Below, piece after piece: positions 56,761-64,000 of a stretch of 64,000 nt of DNA; the stretch's first letter is position 1; each line of letters begins with the position of its first letter. The notes under the pieces were generated by a model. It did not search any database and had not been told where the DNA came from. It worked only from the letters and a program-made list of their open reading frames with translations. The stretch covers positions 36,362 through 100,361 of the forward strand of contig JACCGJ010000697.1 in the NCBI GenBank assembly GCA_013407085.1, read 5' to 3'. Made by a program: the position numbers and the translations under genes. The stretch comes from Atriophallophorus winterbourni. Taxonomy: Eukaryota > Platyhelminthes > Trematoda > Plagiorchiida > Microphallidae.

Positions 56761-57239
56761 ATAATATTATCAGCGATGTGTAAAGATATAGGGTAGGATA
56801 CCAGAGCATGTACGTTGTCAGCCTTTGAGAAATCCGGCGCGGAATTCGGGGGATGGGGGTGTAAGATGAACATTGAATTTATTTTATTGACAACTAATTG
56901 TTTAAATCTGCTGGTATTTTTGTATATTTTCACCATTTTTGTTTTACCGAACGACTTGACTTTATTCGTTATCGAGCTAATTGTTGTGTATCTTTATTTG
57001 GCCGTTCCCGCGCTATTTGAAGTTGCGATCACTCGTGTTTATTGTTATTGTTGAATAATCTTGATTTTGGATCCAACACGAAGCGGAATAATTGAGGCTT
57101 GCTATTTTTTATTGTATAATTATTTTTCTTCAATAGTACCGTACTCATCTTACGTATTGTCTTGTCAATATTTTGGTGGGTTTGGACGCGTAACCTAACC
57201 GTTGGATAGACAAATTGGTGTTTATAACGTGACTGAATT
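56761..57239 (+). other. Sequence between the two opposed gypsy-type copies
   Basis: AT-rich and without motif. TATTTTGGTGGGTTTGGACG at about 57169 could be the edge of an LTR and primer site, but I cannot establish this. Confidence 0.25.
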
Positions 57240-59160
57240 CTTTGACGTTGAACTCGAAGTTCCCTGGACTGTTTTGTCGGTTACAGCCTTCGTCGAGTGA
57301 AATGTCAGTTCTATATGAAATCAATAAAATACCTTGGTTTCATTTTCGATCAGATTGGACGTCTCCCTGACCCTGACAACACACAAGCAATCCAGCAGAT
57401 GCCGGCCCCAAAAGATGTTGCATCACTGCGATCATTCCTTGGTTTGATCAGTTATTACAGTGCATTCCTGCTATCATTCCCAACTGTGCGTCTACCGCTT
57501 AATCGACTTCTTCAAAAATATGTCCCATGAAATTTGTCACGCGAATGCGAAACAGCTTCTATGAAGCTAAAATCACTATTAACATCAAACATGTTACTGA
57601 CGCACTACAATTCAAATGTGCCGATCGTCGTGGCAGCCGATGCATCTGAATATGGTGTTAGTGATGTAATTCTTCGCAAATTTCAGATGGGAACGAGAAG
57701 GCGATTATGCATGCTTTACGATCATTGACTTCAGCCGAACGCAACTAGGGTCAAATCGATAAAGAAGCATTAGCTCTCATTTTCGCGGTCAAACGATTGC
57801 ACACGTTGATCTATGGTCGTCACTTTACCTTGCTCGTCGACCACAAGACTTTAATTTTGATATTCGGCTCGAAAAAGGCAGACCAGCACATTCTGCAAAC
57901 CGGTTACAACGATGGTCTCTCATACTATTAAGATACGAATTCGATATATAATATCGCCGTTCCGTAGATTTTGGTCAAGCGGACGCGCTGTCCCGCCTAC
58001 CCCGGTTTGAGTTTAACCCGACTAGGATACAGTCATTGCATGCGTCTCAATCCAGCAAGCTATGCAGCGACAATTTGATGACGCAGTGCTGGGATTGCCT
58101 TTCAAAGCTGATGACATGAAACAATGTACGCGATCTGATGAAACTTTGTGGCAAGCAATCACTTATACTCAATGTGGTTGGCCGAAATTTACGCTTGCTG
58201 TGAAACTCTCGCAATTATACCAGAGACTTGAATCGCTTTCATTCAATGACGAGCGCCTAATGTTCAATGATCGCGTTGTTGTTCCGAACAATCTACGCAA
58301 TCGTGTCCTTTGACAATTACACAATGGGCACCCAGGAATTCAACGCATAAAGGCGATCGCTCACAGTTTCGCTTATTGGCCTGGTATGGACGCAATTATT
58401 GTTATATTCGTCGAGTCATGCCGTCAATGTCAGCAGACAGCCAAGATGCCAAACCGTGTACCAATTGCATCATGGCCTACACCAGAAAAACAGTGGCAAC
58501 GAATTCATATCGATTCGCTGGTCCGATAACCGGGGTCATGTACCTCGTCGTGGTTGATTCCTACTCGGAAGGCCTGAAATCATCGAGATGTCATCTGCAA
58601 CCTCCAGCAACACGATCAGCGACTTGCGTCGTTTGCTTAGTCAGCATGGATTACCAGAAACTCTCTTGTCCGATAATGGCTAGCAATTCCCCTCGGACGT
58701 TTTCGCTGAATTTTGCCGCCAGAACAATGTGTCACATCTACGGTCGCCGCCTTACAATCCTCAGTCAAATGGCTAGGCCGAACGCTTCGTCGACACATTC
58801 AAGCGTGCTATTCTGAAATTACGTGGGGAGGGGACATCCGTCGATAGTCTTCAACGTTTTCTGCTGGTTTACAGAACTATGCCGAATGATGCGTTGCCCA
58901 GCCGCAAAAGCCCCGCCGAAGCAATCATGGACAGAAAGCTACGTACTTGGAAAAATGCTATGCTGCCTAAGCCAACCAAAATGCCGCTCAATCAGAATCA
59001 ACAGTCAAGCTTCGAACCAGGAACTGCCGTCCACGTACGAGACTACAGAACATCAATTCCACCGTGGATCGATGGTAACATCATCCGTCGCAGAGGCAGT
59101 GTAATGTTTGATGTCAAAGTTGGAAAAGGTGTTGTAAGAAACATGTTTAGTGTTATGTAG
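57240..59160 (+). mobile_element. Ty3/gypsy LTR retrotransposon, pol 3' half, decayed
   Basis: Order: end of RT (KYLGFIFDQIGRLPDPD and FLGLISYYSAFL, 57297-57530), RNase H (VVAADASEYGVSDVILR about 57630; then KEALALIFAVKR and LVDHKTL about 57765-57855), integrase zinc-binding part (NLRNRVL then HPGIQRIKAIA-type sequence, about 58290-58360), integrase core (DSYSEGLKSS region about 58555, and PYNPQSNG about 58755) and a C-terminal end at 59158. RT-RNaseH-IN order defines Ty3/gypsy. At least six frameshifts or stops are present. Gag, protease and most of RT are missing. Confidence 0.85.
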
Positions 59161-59830
59161 CTTTAAAATTCTTCTTTTTCTTTTCTACGTTCGACTTTTA
59201 TAAAATACTGATTTTTGTGACTTGAATTTGGTTTTGTTTATTATTTCTTCATAATTAAGATGTTAAACCTTGCTCATTGTAATTTTCTTATTGGAAATCT
59301 TTTTTTCACATATTTGGTGAACCTTTTTGTTTTAATTCATTGTTTATGCCATTTTCGGACATTGTTGCTGAATTTGGTTACCATTTTGGGCAGCAATATT
59401 TTGCTTGATTTTGGACGCCACTTTGGGTGTCATTGTTGTTTTTTACGGAAAGATTGGTCGACATTTTGTCTATCTTGTCAGCATTGGCTGAATTTATTGT
59501 TGTCATTTGGAGCCTTTGAGCATTTTTGGCTCACATCATTTGAATCTTTCACGACTGAAATACCGACTGACGGAAGTCTGCACCCACTTTGCTGGACAAC
59601 CAGAAAAAGCGAACCAGTGAAACCGTTGCAGGTCAATTCACGCCAGCCCCAGCATTGAAAATCTAAAAATGGGAGGTTTTGAGGAAATATTATTATTTTC
59701 CTCAAAAACTCATTATAACTTATAATGTATGATTCTCGATTCTGATTGGTCCATTTTGTCGGCGATAATCATTCAGTGTATGAATAAACATCAGTCGTAG
59801 CTTGTTTGGATTCTTATCCATAATCTTCTC
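59161..59830 (+). mobile_element. Gypsy element 3' non-coding region with possible polypurine tract and LTR start
   Basis: T-rich sequence after pol, then AAAAATGGGAGG (about 59665-59676), a good polypurine tract, followed by TTTTGAGGAAATATTATTAT and its inverted partner ATTTTCCTC. TGAATAAACATCAG near 59780 supplies an AATAAA signal. A truncated 3' LTR from about 59678 is likely; it is cut off by the 3' end of the LINE at 59815. The 132-aa frame 59260-59658 is hydrophobic and T-rich and is probably not a gene, although an extra ORF after pol cannot be excluded. Confidence 0.45.
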
Positions 59831-60746
59831 CTTCTTCTGAATCGACAGCAGAACGGATAAAATCCCGTTTAAGCTTCATCACAGTAATAGACATGGGTGA
59901 CTTCTGCTGACAAGGCAAACCCTGAGAGTAGAGGAACACCACTATATCACTCCGTGGATCAAGTCCATCCGTCTCAACAAATGCTGATCCAACGCGCTTT
60001 TCAATAGCTGTTCAGATGGTAGAGACAGGAGCCCTTTCGGTAGTGAGTTCCAAGTGTTTACCACCAACGTGGATAGCGTGCTCGCATTACTCAGCTTCGG
60101 GCTTCTAGGCTTCTGCAACTTGAAGTCAAGTCCTCGTGTCCTCGACTCGCCTACTAATTGGAAGTACTGGAGGAACTCGTCTCCATATTGACCGAGAAGA
60201 ATACGGTGTGTCAGTAGCAGGTCAAATCTTTCCTTTCAAAGTTCTTGAGGGTAGAGTTTCAGTAAGCTCCTCCTATCCTCGTACGCGAGTTGGAGCATTC
60301 CACAAACCATCTTAGTGCCTCTCCTTTGTACCCTCTCCAAGGAGTCGCATTCGCCTTTAGAATGAGGGAATGCAACAGGTAGCCCATATTCCAACAGAAG
60401 ACGAATGCACCCAGCGAAAAGTGTCTGGAACATTTGCGGGTAATGGACGCAAATAAACGCCCAATTGCCCAGAGCATCCTGGTAGCGTGCCTATTCTCCC
60501 ACAAGTGTCAGCCTTCGACTTCAAGGAATCCATAATCAGAATCCCTTAGTCTTTTTCGACCGTCACCGCTCTAATAGGCTTACCTCCAATAAAGTATTTA
60601 CCACCAGTGTCATCAGAGTTTATGCGCATGACTACTGTCTTGTCCTCATTAATAGGCAGTGACCAGAGATGTGTCCAATTGACTGAGTCATCAACTGCTT
60701 GTTGCAGTTGCTTGTGGCCATCGCACGAACTGACAGAGACCCACGG

Positions 60747-61657
60747 TTACAGATCATCCGCGAATAAAAGACAATCGATCGCTACCGCGTCCGGAATATC
60801 ATTCACAAAAATTTTGAATAACAATGGGCCAAAGACAGATATCTGCGGCACTCCGGAGCCTGCTATCATCTCTGAAGACAAAACTCCATTCAACTCTACA
60901 TGGTTTGACCGCCCTAAGATGAATGCCTCGATCCATTTAAGTAGACAACCTTGTATCCCCAGAGCCTCCAGCTTCGTAAGCAATCGGCGGTGGGGCAAGC
61001 GGTTGAACGCTTTACTGAAGTCGATAAAAATGTCGCCAATAGCATATTACTTACGCATGAGCGATTTTTGGTGAATCCATGTTGTTGTGGACACCAACGC
61101 CCACACTCCAAAAGAAAGTACTCTATTTTCTTTTTGATCAGATTCTCTGAAATTTTACCGATTACAAAATTCAATGTGACCGGCCGGTAACTAGAGGGAC
61201 AACTAGGGTCCCCACTCTTAAACATAGGTTTAATAATACCCTGTTTCCATTCTTGTGACAAGACCCCTAATGTTACAGATTTTGTAAACATCCTGACCAC
61301 CGGAACGCACAACACTTCTGATAGTGCTCGTAAAACCATCGGATGAATATCGTCTGGTCCTGGCGCGGATTGTGTGTCTAACTGTTCCAACAGGAGTTCA
61401 ACAGTCTCTACATCTACATCAAGTTCAGACAGGACCTCGCTGTTATTAGAGACAGAAGGGGGATCTTTTAGACAGTACACGGAGGCATATTGCTTAGCCA
61501 TGGCTTCAGCTTTCAAACCATCCTCAGTAATGTCTTCCCCATTAGTATCTATCAAATTAGGAATATAGGGCGACGACTTTGTGCGGCGACGAATGTATGC
61601 GAATAGCCGTTTCGGTGCACAAGTAGACTCGTCAACCAATCGCTGCTCGTACAACAT
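60747..61657 (-). pseudogene. B6 reverse transcriptase
   Basis: 61657-60914 gives the linker (FAYIRRRTKSSPYIPNLID), RT motif 0 (QSAPGPDDIHPMVLRALSEV), SSYRPVTLNFVIGKISENLI and QQHGFTKNRSCVSNML. The palm segment with the first Asp is in a lost frame near 61040. 60998-60747 gives RLLTKLEALGIQGCLLKWIE, GSGVPQISVFGPLLFKIFVN and LLFADDL (catalytic pair). The Q-G of VPQGSV has become Q-I-S. Confidence 0.8.
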
Positions 61658-61870
61658 ACGTTTCTAGCTTGCCGATAATTGATATAGTCAGTGGCGTTTT
61701 TTCGGCTAACGAATATCGACCAGAGCTCTTGACGTTGCCGCAAACGTTTCCTTATCTCCTTATCAAACCAAGGGGGACCTTTCACCTTACGACGACGTGT
61801 GGACAACGGAACCGTCACCTCAATATCTGTTAAAATATTATTACGGATCACCAGCCAACAATTTTCAACA

Positions 61871-62730
61871 TCAGCCGATTGATCGAAAGACCAATCGAGA
61901 GATGAAGTCAACATCCGTAATATCCCGCGTCGCCCTATCCAAAAATTCTTCTGGGAATCGGAATCCGGTCCCAGCCAAGTGGTTGCGTTTCCAAATAAAA
62001 CTTGAGGTGGCATGATCACTACAGCCTAATGGAGCTTCAGTCCGAAGCTCAGTAATATCGGACTGCGTGGGAGTTAATACCAAGTCCAAAATGGACTCAC
62101 ACCCAGTAGAGCCTACTCTGGTCGGATGGGAAACATGCTGCACGAGGCCCACATCAACCACAGCGTCCAATAAGTCCCGCTCGAATGACCCAGAACCTTC
62201 ATCTAGCGAAGTCCAATCAATAATAGGAGCATTGAAATCCCCCATAATCAAGCATTGTGAGGATCTACCATACTGATATATCTGTGACTACCAGAGTACC
62301 TGCCTGAGTATTGGGATAACGATAAACGACACCTATCGTTGCAAACAAGCTGCATCCTTATACGGCACCATATACTCTCAGCCATACCGGCAGTCTGCTA
62401 GAATCGATCCAACTCTTCGACGGAAATATGTTGTTCTAAATATAAGGCAACCTCACCCCCGATTTTAGCGTCTGTTCGATCTCAGCGAAAGAGTCTATAT
62501 CCAAGTAGGGCCAGCTCGGGATCATCCTGCTCAGGTGAGAGCCAGGTTTCAGTCACCGCAATGATCGCTGGAGGGTCCCGTCTAATCCGATCAAAGAGTT
62601 CATTCAGTTTGTTTCTCAAGCTCCACGCATTAAAATATATCACTTTTAAAGATTCAGATCCCTCCGATTGCCTATCGTCAGAGGTTCCCAACGAACGTTT
62701 GACCTCATCCTCACAACCAGAAATCCACAT
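61871..62730 (-). pseudogene. B6 endonuclease
   Basis: 62730-62482 gives LKVIYFNAWSLRNKLNEL (catalytic Asn) and AIIAVTETWLSPEQDD (catalytic Glu). 62251-61871 gives MIMGDFNAPIIDWTSLDE (Asp, Asn), GCESILDLVLTPTQSDI and APLGCSDHATSSF (SDH, catalytic Asp-His). All key residues are present, but the domain is divided by stops around 62480-62255. Confidence 0.8.
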
Positions 62731-62739
62731 GCGCAGTTA

Positions 62740-63300
62740 GTTTCACCCGCGCTCTGCGCTCGTTAATCTCCTTAGTAGCTTTACGAATCTTCACACATCT
62801 TCTGGAGAAGGATCACGCAGGAGTCAAAGTTCACTACCCTTTAACGTGTAACCCTTCTTTAGCAAAGACGGTCACTTGCTCAACAGTGGTCTAAGACGAT
62901 CTTTTTAACGGTCTTGAGCGATCCCCTGGCGCTGGCTTGCGGCCTAGACGAAACGCTGTGCGTACCGGTACACCCTTTTCACCTTCGTCGAAAAGGGGGG
63001 CAAGAGCAGAATTTAAGAACTCGCGTTCATGTTTAACCCTGTCTATCGCCAAAGCACCTGTTTGCTCCGGCGCATTGTGAAGAATGACGCAGGATTTTCT
63101 ACACTTAACAGTCGTAAAGCTCTGGTGTTTCTTCTTTATAGATTTATCTGGACCTGGACCTCTTTGGCCTCAAGAACGTTCGTTTCACCGGAAAAACGGA
63201 ATTCGTCTTTGGCAACGAGTAAAGGACGAGGAGGAAGCCACTCAGCAACAAGGTTGCGTACAATCTTCGATTGACACGCAGACTGTTGTTTACAAAGAGT
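62740..63300 (-). pseudogene. B6 ORF1 remnant
   Basis: Minus strand pieces in shifting frames: LKRSRSRSI-like basic stretch, then GEKGVPVRTAFRLGRKPAPG (about 62990-62930), then RDPSPEDV and RKATKEINERRAR (about 62810-62750). The 'V..AFRLG......RP.KV' and 'R..R..INERR' order is that of the RNA-binding ORF1 protein of CR1-like LINEs. Not open over any long stretch. Confidence 0.5.
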
Positions 63301-63350
63301 GTGGAGTTAGCCTTTTCGAGGGGTGAGCCACTTTGTACCCATACTCCAAT

Positions 63351-64000
63351 CACTACATCCAGAGGACTTAAGCGACGCCGTGTCAACTGGAAGCTGAGTA
63401 CTTGCTGAAGCATTGGACCCGTCGGTGGAAAAGCATATCTACATTATCGTTGAATGATATCGCATGTGAATTCTCTGAAGACAACGATTACATCTCCGGT
63501 TCATTAAACCACAGTGAATATATGCATCCACAATTAAACAAAGTTCACAATGAACAGCTTAGCGTTATTGGCGACCTGTTCGAAACAAACCAGACAAGAC
63601 TCCACCAACTGAGCAGCGGAGCCCCCATTTCGTGAGGCTCCTTGCAGCGGTGCTGAATGAATCCATTTGGCAGATTACGAGGCGTAACTATGTTTCAAAT
63701 CCGTTGAAACATAGCAATAAAAGTTCTTGAATAATCTGAAATAGATCCGATAATCACAAACAATATCAAAAGATCGTAAGGAGCAAAATGTCCCCTTGAA
63801 CCGTCAAAATTCAGTCAGTTCAGTTTGCACAGGACAATATGTGACAGGAGTCGCCACTCGAGCGTCCAGAATACTTCCGGTGGTAAGCAAAAAAAGCGTC
63901 CACCACTTCGAACAGTAGGTTCAATATTCTTCTGGTATGACTTTGGCTGTAATGCAACAGAAAAACTCCCCTCACCAAATAGGTGAGGAGAGACATTAGT
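63351..64000. other. No identified gene; 11-bp perfect inverted repeat
   Basis: An open frame at 63402-63635 (77 aa, LNDIACEFSEDNDYISGSLN) has no recognised motif. CTATGTTTCAA and its exact reverse complement TTGAAACATAG lie at 63688-63714 around a 5-base loop. Confidence 0.35.

Larger units (their letters stand above)
59815..63350 (-). mobile_element. CR1-like LINE (B6), near full length, ORF1 and ORF2
   Basis: Minus-strand LINE with ORF1 remnants at about 63300-62750, endonuclease 62730-61871, linker 62019-61552, RT 61657-60747 and post-RT region 60504-60236. It is more complete than the LINE-B copies and differs from them in sequence. Frameshifts or stops at about 62480, 62020, 61660, 61070 and 60745 break ORF2. 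The 3' end lies against the gypsy element at about 59815. Confidence 0.8.

Noticed and set aside
59260..59658. Envelope-like extra ORF of the gypsy element
   Set aside because: T-rich low-complexity frame; the related minus-strand copy is not collinear as protein over its length, so I treat it as non-coding.
1..64000. CRISPR arrays, bacterial operons, rRNA genes
   Set aside because: None present; the sequence has spliced genes and eukaryotic retroelements only.

Overview
The window is AT-rich, repeat-saturated eukaryotic (metazoan) DNA containing one 1,000-N assembly gap (32746-33745). The only host gene I can identify is a sterol regulatory element-binding protein (SREBP) bHLH-zip gene on the + strand (about 28044 to at least 32026). 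It is recognised by a Tyr-containing basic region and the LNKSAVLR helix 2, split over several exons. Two of its 5' introns are only 35 and 29 nt long. Very short 5' introns, together with this mix of CR1-like and RTE-like LINEs, Penelope-like elements (PLEs) and hammerhead ribozymes, suggest a parasitic flatworm, most likely a digenean trematode. That assignment is an inference.

Layout. 1-6755: a composite block holding an RTE-type LINE (called LINE-A) inserted in a PLE, then two CR1-like 3' fragments and LTR-like repeats. 43922-50682: the same block again at more than 99% identity, abutting an inverted LINE-A copy (50683-54735) that is the best preserved of the window. 6756-18260: one unidentified ORF, more LINE and PLE fragments, and a scatter of hammerhead-ribozyme-like motifs (8.5, 13.9, 14.1 and 17.3 kb). 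18260-21950: no recognised gene, only one repeat shared with 11.7-12.2 kb. 21953-26985: a LINE-A copy split in two by a 2.6 kb CR1-like insertion. 27000-36480: the SREBP gene with its introns full of a SINE-like repeat, a LINE-A tail and the gap. 37113-43425: a deleted LINE-A, an LTR-like repeat, two CR1-like fragments and a PLE 3' end. 54736-57240: an unidentified ORF and a minus-strand copy of a Ty3/gypsy 3' region. 57240-59830: the RT, RNase H and integrase of a decayed Ty3/gypsy element. 59815-63350: an almost full-length, decayed CR1-like LINE with ORF1 and ORF2 on the minus strand.

Every transposon ORF seen is interrupted by stops, frameshifts or deletions, so none looks autonomous. The observations most worth follow-up are the six or seven hammerhead-like motifs (two with the full core, one with perfect stems but a mutated core, two inverted pairs sharing one GCATGC palindrome), the mini-introns of the SREBP gene, and the 6.75 kb near-identical duplication, which may be real or an assembly artefact.
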